Positions 54,903 to 64,000 of a stretch of DNA of 64,000 nucleotides are shown piece after piece. The stretch's first letter is position 1, and every line of letters starts with the position of its first letter. The notes below the pieces were generated by a model. The model was not told the origin of the DNA. It did not search any database and worked only from the letters and a program-made list of their open reading frames with translations. The position numbers and the translations under genes were made by a program. The DNA lies in assembly GCF_001704415.2 (NCBI RefSeq), contig NC_030817.1, positions 54,359,550-54,423,549 of the forward strand, written 5' to 3'. The DNA is from Capra hircus (taxonomy: Eukaryota; Chordata; Mammalia; Artiodactyla; Bovidae).

Positions 54903-55942
54903 AAAGAGCAGAGGCCTAATACCACTTGTCTGGGACCTGGGGACACTTGAGCATGTTGAAACACAAGTAAATACATTAATTTTCTTTTCAACTTTCATTC
55001 AGTATTCTCTTGCATTGTATCATAGAGAAAGCTTTGGTTTGGTGCTGGTATGTCTTTAACACCCGTCTAATTCTTTACTGATTTTCCTTTTAAAAAGACT
55101 GGACCTCAGGCTCAGAGCCTTTGGCAGGCAGCAGCATCTGGCTAGACCTGAAATATTGTCCATCCCCCACACCACTCCCACCAGTAGTATTTGATTCTAA
55201 GGTAGGTCTCCTTCTAATTATGGCAAGTGATCACTGATCATAGTGATACAATGTTTTCTTTGTAATTACAAAGAAAGTAATTTTCTTTGTAAAATAATTT
55301 TCTTTGAATTATAAGTTTGAAAAGGATTAAGTACTCTATTGAGTATCTTTATTTGTACAAGAGATAATGGACTTGACTGGAATGGTCAAGTGAAAAGATT
55401 GAAGGTACAGAAAGCAACGGTCTAGGTGACCACCAAGAACCCTTACACAACTTGAGCCTAAGCTTTCTCATGTTTCATGTCTCCTAACTGCTGTTTTTAT
55501 TGATAATACAAACACATTTACAGACCGAGAATACCCTTTGTCCATCCTCCTTATATGACAGTTCACCTGGCTCTGTGGCTCCCAGCATCTTTGTATAATA
55601 AACAGAAGAACAACTTACAGATCATGACATAGGAGTGTAAAAAAAAAGCAGGAACATATTTCTTGAAGAATTTTAGGGAAGCTACAAACTCCAAGTGAAA
55701 CATGACAGATTGAACACATACATTTCTTTCAGCTCCCTCTCAAAACTCAACTAAAAAGAGATTCAAGGAATAAAACAGGTTTATACCTACGAGGACAAGG
55801 AAAATGGGGTAGGAGTCAAAAGAGGACCAGAAATGCTAAAAAGTATTTTGGAAGGTGGAAAACTTGTAGATGAGGGATCATTGGAACATAAGTGCCTGTA
55901 CAGGGAGGTACAAATGAAAAGTTAGCTGATTGATTCCTTGTT
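54903..55942. other. Unique sequence, no gene seen; palindrome cluster at 55229-55315
   Basis: Apart from the palindromes listed separately, no gene or repeat is recognised. Confidence 0.4.
55255..55276. other. Perfect 22-bp palindrome
   Basis: 'tttctttgtaa' (55255-55265) is followed directly by its exact complement 'ttacaaagaaa' (55266-55276). A third partial copy 'ttttctttgtaa' lies at 55281-55292. 'gtgatcac' (55228-55235) is another short palindrome just upstream. Confidence 0.9.
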
Positions 55943-56128
55943 GTTGATTAGTTGCTAAGTCATGTTCAACTCTTTTTCGACCCCATAGACCGTAGCCCAT
56001 CAGGCTCCTCTGTCCATGAGATTTCCCAGGCAAGAATGCTGAAGTTGGTTGCCATTTCCTTCTCCAGGGGATCTTCCCAACCCAGGGATCAAACCCACAT
56101 CTCCTGCATTGGCAGGAGGTTCTTTAGG
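55943..56128 (-). mobile_element. Bov-tA SINE, head truncated
   Basis: Complement of Bov-tA from 'gattagttgctaagtcatgt' to 'ctcctgcattggcaggaggt'; the last part of the tRNA-like head is missing. Confidence 0.92.
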
Positions 56129-56145
56129 GCCTTGAAAAAGTTCAG

Positions 56146-56799
56146 TAATTCAGTTCAGTTCAGTTCAGTTCAGTCGCTCAGTCATGTCCAACTCTTTGCA
56201 ACCACTTGGACTGCAGCATATCAGGCCTGCCTGTCTATCACTAACTCCCAGAGTTTACTCAAACTCATGTCCATTGAGTTGGTGATGCCATCCAACCATC
56301 TCATCCTCTGTCATCCCCTTCTCCTCCCGCCTTCAATCTTCCCGAGCGTCCAGGTGTTTTCAAATGAGTCAGTTCTTCTCACCGGGTGGCCAAAGTATTG
56401 GAGTTTCAGCTTCAGCATCCTTCCAGTCCTGAACATTCAGGACTGATTTCCTTTAGGATGGACTGGTTGGATCTCCTTGCTGTCCAAGCGACTCTCAAGA
56501 GTCTTCTCAAACACCACAGTTCAAAAGCATCAATTCTTCAGCACTCAGATTTCTTTATAGTCTCACACCCATACATGACTACTGGAAAAACCATAGCCTT
56601 GACTAGATGGACCTTTGTTGGCAAAGTAATATCTCTGATTTTTAATATGCTGTCTGCTGCTGCTACTGCTGCTAAGTCGCTTCGATCGTGTCCGACTCTG
56701 TGCGACCCCATAGACAGCAGCCCACTAGGCTCTTCTGTTTCTGGGATTCTCCAGGCAAGAATATGCTATCTAGGTTGGTCATAAATTTACTTCCAAGGA
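56146..56799 (-). mobile_element. 5'-truncated BovB LINE (left copy of a head-to-tail pair)
   Basis: The plus strand starts with five 'ttcag' tail units, then the BovB 3' part to 'tcataaatttacttccaagg' at 56799. A BovA monomer interrupts it at about 56656-56759. It ends exactly where the tail of a second BovB begins. Confidence 0.92.
56656..56759 (-). mobile_element. BovA monomer nested in BovB, 12-bp TSD (one mismatch)
   Basis: 'gctgctgctactgctgctaa' and one BovA unit to 'gattctccaggcaag'. 'aatatgctgtct' (56644-56655) and 'aatatgctatct' (56760-56771) flank it, so it is a single-unit insertion and not a deleted dimer next to other DNA. Confidence 0.9.
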
Positions 56800-57591
56800 G
56801 TTCAGTTCAGTTCAGTTGCTCAGTTCTGTCTGACTCTTTGTGACCCCATGAATCGCAGCATGCCAGGCCTCCCAGTCCATCACCAACTCCTGGGGTTCAC
56901 TCAAACTCATGTCCATCGAGTCGGTGATGCCATCCAGCCACCTCACCCTCTGTCATCCCCTTCTCCTCCTGCCCCCAATCCCTCCCAGCATCAGAGTCTT
57001 TTCCAATGAGTCACCTCTTAGCATGAGGTGGCCAAAATATTGGAGTTTCAGCTTTAGCATCATTCCCTCCAAAGAAATCCCAGGGCTGATCTCCTTTAGA
57101 ATGGATTGGTTGGATCTCCTTGCAGTCCATGGGACTCTCAAGAATCTTCTCCAACACCACAGTTCAAAAGCATCAATTCTTCGGCGCTCAGCTTTCTTCA
57201 CACTCCAACTCTCACATCCATACATGACCACAGGAAAAACCATAGCCTTGACTATACGGACCTTTGTTGGCAAAGTAATGTCTCTGCTTTTGAATATGCT
57301 ATCTAGGTTGGTCATAACTTTCCTTCCAAGGAGTCAGCATCTTTTGATTTCATGGCTACAATCACCATCTGCAGTGATTCTGGAGCCCAAGAAAATAAAG
57401 TCTGACACTGTTTCCACTGTTTCCCGATCTATTTTCCATGAAGTGATGGGACTGAATGCCATGATCTTAGTTTTCTGAATGTTGAGCTTTAAGCCAACTT
57501 TTTCACTCTCCTCTTTCAATTTCATCAAAAGGTTCTTTAGTTCTTCATCGCTTTCTGCCATAAGGGTGGTGTCATCTGCATATCTCAGAAT
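56800..57591 (-). mobile_element. 5'-truncated BovB LINE (right copy of the pair)
   Basis: From the tail complement 'gttcagttcagttcagttgc' to the RT box region: the minus-strand frame 57645-57334 includes 'LRYADDTTLMAESDEE', and the frame 57315-56953 covers '[12 protein letters not shown]' onwards. A frameshift near 57340 separates them. The element stops just before the RT catalytic box. Confidence 0.93.
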
Positions 57592-57674
57592 TAGCTCAGG
57601 AATTAGAGATGCCAAGTTCCTCTGGAGGTAGCAGAGAGGCTGCAAACAGGATGACTGCTGGAAATGCTGTCAAA

Positions 57675-57860
57675 AGCATTGTTTCTCAATCTTGGCTCTA
57701 TGACATTTGGAGCAGGAGAAATTCTTTGTTTGGGGGCTGTCTTGCCTGGCCTCTACTTGCTAGATGCCAGCAGCAATCCCTTTTCCAGTTGTGACATCCA
57801 AACCAGTCTCCAGACATTGGCAAATATCCCTTCAGGTGCAAAATCCACCCCCTCAGTTGA
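57675..57860 (-). mobile_element. MER20 hAT-Charlie DNA transposon
   Basis: Complement of MER20: 'gtttctcaatcttggctcta', 'tgacatttggagcaggagaa', 'tgctagatgccagcagcaat', 'gttgtgacatccaaaccagt', 'ctccagacattggcaaatat' and 'gttgagaacccc', from end to end. The 14-bp terminal repeats are partly visible. Confidence 0.85.
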
Positions 57861-58223
57861 GAACCCCAGTTAAGAACCACTAATTTAAAGGAACCCTCAC
57901 CCCTCTCTGAACCCATACAGACAAATCTCTATCACTTTTCCACCCCAAAGGAATCAGAGGTCTATTCTGTGAATCCATGGAACCAGGGAAGGTCCAAACC
58001 TGGGAACAAAAAGCACAGAAAAGGGAGGGTGAGGCACCAGACTGGAAGCTAGGGGTTAGGTAGAGTACATGTTCCCTTCTGTTAAAGTTTTGGGTCTCCC
58101 TGTATGAGATGACTCAATAATGAGACCAGGAGAGCTACAGGGAGTTGTTAATTCCAGGAAAAAGAAGAATATGCATAAAAATCTAAATGTAATCATAGTC
58201 TATTACTTGGTTAAGCTCTGATA
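57861..58223. other. Unclassified, no gene seen
   Basis: No frame or repeat assigned. Confidence 0.35.
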
Positions 58224-58320
58224 CTTACATACATACATACATACACACACACACGCAAATATATATACATACATTATATATGTATACATACATGATATAT
58301 AAGGTACACATATACACACT
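58224..58320 (+). repeat. (CATA)n/(CA)n/(TA)n compound microsatellite
   Basis: 'tacatacatacatacataca' runs into 'cacacacacacg' and then AT-rich repeats with 'atatatacatacattatata'. Confidence 0.9.
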
Positions 58321-58522
58321 ATTTGTCTAATTCAGTGTTCATAATGATATAGGGATCGGACATTACTTCTTTCAAAATTGCAATGTAATTAAAATACAAG
58401 GATGTGTGGGACAGCTGTATATGTGGATGGGAGTGGTGGTGGTGGTTAAACCCTCATCTTCCATGATAAGATGTCAATAGAAACATCATCTTTCAATAAA
58501 ATTAAAAATCAACATATAGAGC
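58321..58522. other. Unclassified
   Basis: Short 'ggtggtggtggt' runs; no gene seen. Confidence 0.35.
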
Positions 58523-58755
58523 ATGGTGGTGGTGGTTTAGTTGCTGAGTCATGTCTTGACTCACACGATCCCATGGAATATAGCTCGTGAGACTCTTCTG
58601 TCCATGGCAGTTCCCAGGCAAGAATACTGGAGTGGTTGCCACTTCCTTCTCTAGGAGATCTTCCCGACCCAGGGACAGAACCCCAGTCTCCTGAATTACA
58701 GGCGGTCTCCTGCATTATAGGCAGATTCTTTAGAGACCGAGCCACATGGCAGGCA
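58523..58755 (-). mobile_element. Bov-tA SINE with doubled segment in the tRNA-like part
   Basis: Complement of Bov-tA; near 58685-58730 the segment 'tctcctgaattacaggcgg' is followed by a second 'tctcctgcattataggcag'. The same doubling is seen in two Bov-tA copies at 59.3-59.8 kb. Confidence 0.9.
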
Positions 58756-58768
58756 GAGTATATAGAAC

Positions 58769-58793
58769 ATATATATATATATATATATATATT
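58769..58793 (+). repeat. (AT)n microsatellite
   Basis: About 12 uninterrupted AT units next to the Bov-tA head. Confidence 0.9.
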
Positions 58794-59189
58794 ATTTTAA
58801 AATACAGAAGGAAGCTCAAGGAAAAAGACGGAAAAGTTGAAAGTAGCTGCCTCTTAGGAGCAGAATTAAAATGTGGAGCAGAGAGTGCAGGGTACTGATA
58901 TTTTTAGGATAAATCTTTTAGTACCATTTGCCTTCTAGAACTACAAACACTACACGCTTACACTGATGCAAATCACTTGTTAAATGAAGGCTATGGAGTT
59001 AGCAGCTAGAAGACTTGATGACTGAATAGAGAAGATAGAACATAAAGGGAAAAGCATGATGTATTTTGTATATCTATGTTACACGAAGAATAGGTAGAAC
59101 ACAGTGGGTCTATCATAACAAAATGAAGACAAATGTAAAATCATAGAATGTATTATTTTTAAATAAAGGAACATATTCTTTTTTAAAAT
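58794..59189. other. Unclassified; weak L1M 3'-end resemblance at 58840-58990
   Basis: 'agctgcctcttaggagcaga' resembles the old L1 3' end pattern but is too weak for a firm call. Confidence 0.3.
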
Positions 59190-59287
59190 AAATCACTGGA
59201 GAAGGAAATGACAACCCACTCCAGTATTCTTGCCTGGGAAATCCCATGGACAGAGGAGCCTGGTGGGCTACAGCCCATGGGGTTGTA
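59190..59287 (+). mobile_element. BovA monomer
   Basis: Sense unit from 'ctggagaaggaaatgacaac' to 'cagcccatggggttgtaa', without head or second monomer. Confidence 0.85.
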
Positions 59288-59307
59288 ATTGACATTTGCT
59301 TGGTGGT

Positions 59308-59557
59308 AGTGGTGGCATAGCCACTAAGTCATGTCCTACTCTTGCGACCCCATGGACTGTAGCCTGCCAGGCTCCTCTGTCCATGGGATTGCCCAGGTAA
59401 GAATACTGGAGTGGGTTGCCATTTCCTTCTCCAGGGGATTTTCTCGACCCAGGAATTGAACCCTGGTCTCCTACATTGCGGGTGGTCTCCTGCATTACAG
59501 ATGGAGTCTTTATCAGTTGAGCCACACAGCAGGCAGAGGATAGGTATTTTCAAGGCA
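59308..59557 (-). mobile_element. Bov-tA SINE, unit A of a tandem array
   Basis: Complement of Bov-tA with the doubled tRNA-like segment ('ggtctcctacattgcgggt' then 'ggtctcctgcattacagat') and a head ending 'cagttgagccacacagcag', followed by 'ataggtattttcaaggcac'. Unit B repeats this with a 252-bp offset. Confidence 0.93.
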
Positions 59558-59812
59558 CTGTTGTTGTTTAGTCACTAAGTCAAGTCCAAATCTTTTGCAA
59601 CCCCTAGACTGTAGCCTGCCAGGCTCCTCTGTCCATGGGATTGCCCAGGTAAGAATACTGGAGTGGGTTGCCATTTCCTTCTCCAGGGGATTTTCTCGAC
59701 CCAGGAATTGAACCCTGGTCTCCTATATTGCAGGTGGTCTCCTGCATTACAGATGGAGTCTTTATCAGTTGAGCCACACAGCAGGCAGAGCATAGGTATT
59801 TTCAAGGCACTG
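59558..59812 (-). mobile_element. Bov-tA SINE, unit B (tandem copy)
   Basis: Nearly identical to unit A from 'gactgtagcctgccaggctc' onwards, including the non-SINE 'ataggtattttcaaggcac' at its end (59541 versus 59793). Only a few substitutions separate them. Its start ('gtccaaatcttttgcaaccc') matches unit C instead of unit A. Confidence 0.93.
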
Positions 59813-60024
59813 TTGTTGTTGTTTAGTCACTAAGTCAAGTCCAAATCTTTTGCAGCCCCTAGACTGTAGCCTGCCAGGCTCCTCTGTCCATGGGATTGCC
59901 CAGGCAAGAATGCTGGAGTGGATTGCCATTTCTTTCTCCAGGGGATCTTCCCAACCGAGGGATCCAACTTGTGTCTCCTGCCTTGGCAGACAGATTCTTT
60001 ACCACTGAGCCACCAGGGAAGCCC
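59813..60024 (-). mobile_element. Bov-tA SINE, unit C
   Basis: Starts like unit B ('gtccaaatcttttgcagccc'), but its tRNA-like part is a standard one ('ccttggcagacagattcttt' then 'accactgagccaccaggga'). It seems to be the second parental element of the array. Confidence 0.93.
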
Positions 60025-60039
60025 TTTCTATCCATTACT

Positions 60040-60370
60040 TTATTTAATTCTCATTAAAATGAAGTGTGTATTATTAGTCTCATTTTACAGGTGAGAAAAC
60101 TGAGAAATACAACTGGGAACAAAGGAATGCCAGGGTGCATGGTGTGGAGTGGAATGCCCATGTTTAAATCAGGCTTCTGACTCTCACAAGCTGTTGCAGC
60201 CTTGGGCACATACCACATCTTCCTGTGCATCTGTGTTCTCTTATGCAAGGTGGAAGAGAGACGAGAATAAGGGTTACGACTTCATCTCATAGGAATACTG
60301 TAAGGAATTTGGGTGAATACATGTAAGGCATTTATAAAAGTACCTAACACATCCTCAGTGCTATTATCAT
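60040..60370. mobile_element. Two MIR remnants, minus then plus
   Basis: 60040-60110 reads as the complement of MIR ('ttaattctcattaaaatgaa', 'cattttacaggtgagaaaac'). 60125-60370 reads as sense MIR ('caagctgttgcagccttggg', 'ataggaatactgtaaggaat', 'ataaaagtacctaacacat'). Confidence 0.6.
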
Positions 60371-60419
60371 AAAAGGAATAGAGTCAATCAAGATAGAATG
60401 AAGACAGTTAAGAGACATT

Positions 60420-60570
60420 TTTCTGAAACTCAGTTTCCTCATTTTATTTGACTTTTCTGGGCATTTGGAATTACTGACACTTACCCAGGGTCACATCACT
60501 GTTAGTGAAGCTAGACTTTAGATTCACGTCTGTCTGTCTCCACAGCTCAGGCTTTTTCTCTAGAATCCAG
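60420..60570 (-). mobile_element. MIR-like remnant
   Basis: 'cttacccagggtcacatcac' with 'gattcacgtctgtctgtctc' resembles the complement of the MIR head and core. Confidence 0.5.
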
Positions 60571-60939
60571 TGCCTTTCATTAGCTAACGGGGCCAGTGGT
60601 GGAAAGGCCAGCTACACGAGCAGAAAATCTCAACACTAGAAAACGGAGAGAGAGGAATGAGGGAGGGTGGCTAGCGAAGGAGTTAAACAATATGATGATG
60701 AGTCAGATAAAGAAGGAAGTGTGATCTAGGAGGATAAAAATAAGATGGCAGAACATGGAGGGGAGGGTAGGAGAATCTGTTACCGAGACAAGTAAATACC
60801 TGAGCGAGTTTGTACAAGTAGGACAGTATGATTGGCAGAAATGAATGTAGGTAGGGATGGTCTCAGGAGAAGCACTTGAGGAGTCTATGACACAGCTTAC
60901 TTTAACCCTTGGAATGAAGACACGTAGATCTTGGCTGGA
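60571..60939. other. Unique sequence, no gene seen
   Basis: Contains 'gatgatgagtcagataaag' (60694-60712), a chance-compatible AP-1/GATA-like motif pair. No gene or repeat assigned. Confidence 0.35.
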
Positions 60940-61150
60940 CTTTCAAAGTTGTCCATCTTAGGAAGCTTGCATTTTCCCTCTGCCTCGTGCACTCTGCTTC
61001 CCTGCTATGTATAGTTGTAATCAGGGCTCTATGTTGTGATCATCTGTCACCTTAACCAGACTGTAAGGTCTCTGAAGGCAGGGACTATGTGTGTCTTATT
61101 CAATCACATGTATCCAGTGCTGCTATAGACTGAAGCAAGGAATAAAGGGA
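60940..61150 (+). mobile_element. L2 3' end
   Basis: Sense L2: 'cttgcattttccctctgcct', 'ctgtaaggtctctgaaggca', 'gggactatgtgtgtcttatt' and 'gtatccagtgctgctatag'. Confidence 0.65.
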
Positions 61151-61299
61151 AAGAGAAAGGACATGTGTCAATATTTAATGAGTTGCACTTTAATGCTGTC
61201 CATATGCTAGGAGACTCTGCCAGAAGTAATGGAAAAAGTAAATTAGACCATATTTTGCTATAGGACTTAGAATGCGCAGGCCGGAAGTATCTTAGTGAT
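61151..61299. other. Unclassified
   Basis: Nothing recognised. Confidence 0.3.
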
Positions 61300-61450
61300 C
61301 ATCCACCCACCCATCATTCATTCAACTCAGTTTATTAAGTGTTTATAATGTGCACAGTTAGATACTCGTCACTAGGAACATGGACAGGATAAGTTATGAC
61401 CTTTGCCCTAAAGGAAGGTGCTTTTAGTTAGATGGGAGAAAGAGGAGACA
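61300..61450 (-). mobile_element. L2 3'-end remnant
   Basis: 'ttcattcaactcagtttatt', 'aagtgtttataatgtgcaca' and 'gacctttgccctaaaggaag' form the complement of the L2 3' end. Confidence 0.55.
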
Positions 61451-61984
61451 GATCGATGCAGTAGCAGGTGACGAAGGATACGGTACCAAGAGGAAAGAGA
61501 AAGGAAAATGGAAAGCAACAATCCACTTTTGTAGCTGTTCATTAAACATTTGTATTTGTTTACTTTGTTCCCAGGAAATAAAAATTCCGCAATGCACTTG
61601 AGAATATAAACCTTCCTAATGAAAGACAGCAAGGTGGAACCCCCAAACATCCTGCCTGCTGGTGGGCTTATGGAGCAGCGGGGCAGGGGGTGGGGGAGCT
61701 CAGTTATCAGTCATCCTTGAGGGACTTCTGCCAGCCCCCATCTCTTATCTAATGCAGTGGTTTTCAGATTGGGGTATAAGAAGCACAAATGTGTAGCAAG
61801 AGAGAACTGCCACCTTGAATTCTGCCTCCAAATGGGCATCAAAACAAATGATCCCTAAATAACCTATCAACTACGCCCACCGTCTTTTTTCTGTTTTGTT
61901 TTAGAAATTAAAAATAACATTTTAAACATAAAGAATGCAGAAAGGAAGTATTTTGGTAATTGGAACATTTCTTTAAACAGAGAA
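61451..61984. other. Unclassified, no gene seen
   Basis: A G-rich patch lies at 61678-61697. No frame with a domain. Confidence 0.35.
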
Positions 61985-62110
61985 TCTCTTCTTTAGTGCA
62001 CACAAGAGGACCATAGGCGCTAGGGAGCTGGAAAGACTTGCTCAAGGCCACAGTGGAGTTAGTGGAAGAGCTGAGGTCAGAACCTGGCAGCTCCCAGGCC
62101 AGTGTCCCAT
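61985..62110 (-). mobile_element. MIR-like remnant
   Basis: 'gacttgctcaaggccacagt' and 'gctgaggtcagaacctggca' resemble the complement of the MIR core and head. Confidence 0.55.
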
Positions 62111-62454
62111 CATCCACAAGAGTGATTCCTAAAGCATGATAAGCAAACTATAAGCAAGCCTTTCTAGTTTAGGATGTGTCCTAGAACAGTAGGCTTCCAA
62201 GAAAAAGCCAATCTTGTCTTTGGATGTTGCAGCCAGTTATGGTACAGGTAGAGATATGGGGAAGACCAAGCTCTTCCAAAAGGAAAATCAGCATAAATAA
62301 ACCTGAGGACAGAAAAATAGCTTCTAAGGTAGGCAGCAGGGGGTGGGGCTGCTATCCATTAACAGGGGATATTTAGGGGTTTCCTTCGTCATGTCTTCAC
62401 TCTGATCATGAAAGAAAGGGCTCTTTTGAAATACTGGGCACCCAAAATACATAA
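62111..62454. other. Unclassified, no gene seen
   Basis: Nothing recognised. Confidence 0.35.
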
Positions 62455-62695
62455 GAATAATAAGAATTGACCTTTACACACCAAGTCTTTCATTCATTAT
62501 CTTAATCATCTTCCCTTCATCATATTCCTGTGAAGTTGAGGCAGTTGTCATTTCCATTTGAGAAAAGAGAAACCATGGCACCGAGAGGTTGACTTGCTCT
62601 AGGTCACTGAGCCGGTAAGAGGAGTTGAACTCAAGAGCTGTGACTGTAATTCACAGTCTTTTCCATTATGTTCTAATGTGCTACAATATGGAACA
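62455..62695 (-). mobile_element. MIR SINE
   Basis: Complement of MIR: 'cattcattatcttaatcatc', 'atttgagaaaagagaaacca', 'gcaccgagaggttgacttgc' and 'gtcactgagccggtaagagg'. Confidence 0.7.
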
Positions 62696-62764
62696 CTGTC
62701 AGACACACACCACTGCCCAGAGATGTGATTGATTCACATCAGTCTAAAAAAGATCGCTCACTTA

Positions 62765-62960
62765 ATGATAGTAACCATAGTTTATCTGAGGCACTGAAGA
62801 GTTGATAAGGAATTTTTCACATGCATTATTTTATTTAATATTCATTCTAACCTATGAAGGAGATGTCATTGTTCCCGTGAGGAGCTGAGGCCTAGGTCAA
62901 CCAGCTGTGACCAAGATAAGCCGGGACCCAAATTGCATGGGCCTGTCTTCCCTCTCCCAC
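62765..62960 (-). mobile_element. MIR SINE
   Basis: Complement of MIR: 'cacatgcattattttattta', 'cctatgaaggagatgtcatt', 'gaggagctgaggcctaggtc', 'gccgggacccaaattgca'. Confidence 0.65.
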
Positions 62961-63289
62961 CCCCCCTGGGGCCTGAGTTCTTAGCACAAGATATTCCTTC
63001 TTAGTATTTTTCTTGTTCTGATTTCAAAGGTGGGAGGGACATAAATGTATCATCTCTTGCTAAAATTTTGGTGGGGGTTTTGAAGTATATGACAAACTAA
63101 CTATACACATTAAAAATTCATATATCTAGAAAAACTCAGATAAACGATAGCTTCTTTACTCCAATAATGTATGATAACCATAATAAGCTGTCTAAAAAAA
63201 TGGCATGATTAATTTTTAAATCTGAAAATGTCACAAAGAATCACTCCATTATATTCAGAATTATTTACAGTTATCATGGGAATGAATAC
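62961..63289. other. Unclassified, no gene seen
   Basis: Nothing recognised. Confidence 0.35.
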
Positions 63290-63740
63290 CTTGCTCAAAG
63301 TTGTATAATATTTTGCGGTTTACAGAGCTTTCACATTCATTATCTCATCTGACTTTCGCAAGAAGGCATGATCAATTTTTATTATACCCATTTAACAGAA
63401 AGGGATATTGACATTGGGAGAGGTTAAAGCTAAACCACAGGCTTCCCATATGGCATATTGATAAAGAACCCACCTGCCAATGGAGGAGAAGCAAGGGACA
63501 CAGGTTCGATCCCTGGTTGGGGAAGATCTCCTGAGGTGGGAAATGGCAACCCACTCCAGTATTCTTGCCTGGGAAATCTCATGGACAGAGGAGCCTGGTG
63601 GACTACTGTCCATGAGGTCACAAAGAGTTGGACACAACTGAGGACCTGAGGATACACACGCACAAAGCTAACGAGACAGAACTGGAGCTCAATCCAAATC
63701 ATCTGACTCCAGGGTTATAGCTCTTTCTACAACCCCAGTG
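63290..63740 (-). mobile_element. MIR SINE split by a Bov-tA
   Basis: Left part 63290-63433: 'gagctttcacattcattatc', 'tacccatttaacagaaaggg', 'gacattgggagaggttaaag'. The right part from 63672 continues 'gacagaactggagctcaatc' and 'atcatctgactccagggtt', in MIR order. Confidence 0.7.
63434..63663 (+). mobile_element. Bov-tA SINE with 8-bp TSD inside MIR
   Basis: Head 'cttcccatatggcatattga', Pol III B box 'ggttcgatcc' at 63503-63512, BovA body to 'gagttggacacaactgagga' and a short 'acacacgcac' tail. 'aaagctaa' at 63426-63433 and 63664-63671 is the TSD. Confidence 0.95.
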
Positions 63741-64000
63741 GTAGCATCCCTACTGTGTACCCTTAAAAAGTAGACTCAGAAGAAGATTCCAGGTGCAGCA
63801 TAAATGCCCACTTTCTGGCACATCCCACTGCCTGACTCTTCCAGGAAACAAAGTTTATGGAACCTCTGGCAACCATCCCTGGGGGTTTGATGGTGCCCTC
63901 TAGGCAGGAATGTCTATGCTCATTCTGGATAGGCTGCTGATATATTTGGTGGCACACATGGGAGCCTGAGTTTCAGGGTAGGACATGCTCTCTGCAAAAA
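63741..64000. other. Unclassified, no gene seen
   Basis: A 64-residue minus-strand frame (63957-63763) has no domain. Confidence 0.35.

Noticed and set aside
56909..57478. 189-residue open frame on the plus strand
   Set aside because: Antisense of BovB ORF2, a shadow frame.
59308..60024. Regular repeats that might suggest a CRISPR-like array
   Set aside because: Units are whole SINEs at 252-255 bp spacing in a mammalian genome; no short repeat-spacer pattern and no cas genes.
60694..60712. AP-1/GATA-like motif pair 'gatgatgagtcagataaag'
   Set aside because: Short motifs are expected by chance in 64 kb; no supporting context.
63503..63512. tRNA B box suggesting a tRNA gene
   Set aside because: It is part of the tRNA-related head of a Bov-tA SINE; no cloverleaf-forming tRNA is present.

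Overview
The window looks like ordinary non-coding mammalian DNA from a ruminant, most likely a bovid (cattle, sheep, goat or a relative). The evidence is the repeat content: Bov-tA and Bov-A2 SINEs, RTE-type BovB LINEs with their (ACTGA)n 3' tails, L1-BT-type 3' ends, and one tRNA-Glu-type SINE of the kind found in cetartiodactyls. Under these lie worn eutherian repeats (L2, MIR, L1M, MER5A, MER20, MaLR LTRs, an ERVL pol). I find no convincing host exon, RNA gene, CRISPR array or prokaryote-style operon. Every long open frame I can explain belongs to a transposon or is the accidental reading of one. Family names come from pattern recognition, not a database search, so edges of old repeats are approximate (tens of bases).

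Layout. 1-8 kb: L1 and L2 fragments, including an L2 ORF2 stretch split by two young SINEs, then MIR, MER5A and a Bov-A2 with an 11-bp target-site duplication (TSD). 8-15 kb: an L1-BT insertion with an inverted 5' end, a reverse-oriented L1-BT, a tRNA SINE, a truncated BovB with an 11-bp TSD, and a decayed ERVL pol split by a Bov-tA. 15-31 kb: mostly unique sequence with scattered MIR, L1M and Bov SINEs, plus two BovB 3' ends. 32.5-36.6 kb: the most unusual part, a long BovB inverted repeat with two BovB 5' ends facing each other across about 2.4 kb. 39.6-43.6 kb: a solo MaLR LTR holding a nearly full-length dead BovB and a Bov-tA. 44-50 kb: L2, L1M and MIR remnants with young SINEs. 51-58 kb: a chimeric BovB under a single TSD, a head-to-tail BovB pair, and MER20. 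58.5-60 kb: a cluster of Bov-tA elements with a 252-bp tandem duplication. 60-64 kb: MIR and L2 remnants, the last MIR split by a Bov-tA.

The coding material consists of parts of one retrotransposon type (BovB: ORF1, endonuclease, reverse transcriptase) and one retroviral pol relic. All copies carry stops, frameshifts or truncations, so none looks able to move by itself. The SINEs share their 3' part with BovB, and are thought to have used the enzymes of such LINEs for mobility. The main interest is therefore in the record of insertion mechanisms: twin priming, template switching, end-to-end joining, a 25-bp micro-insertion and nested layers. A second point is that the inverted BovB pair could give double-stranded RNA if it is transcribed.
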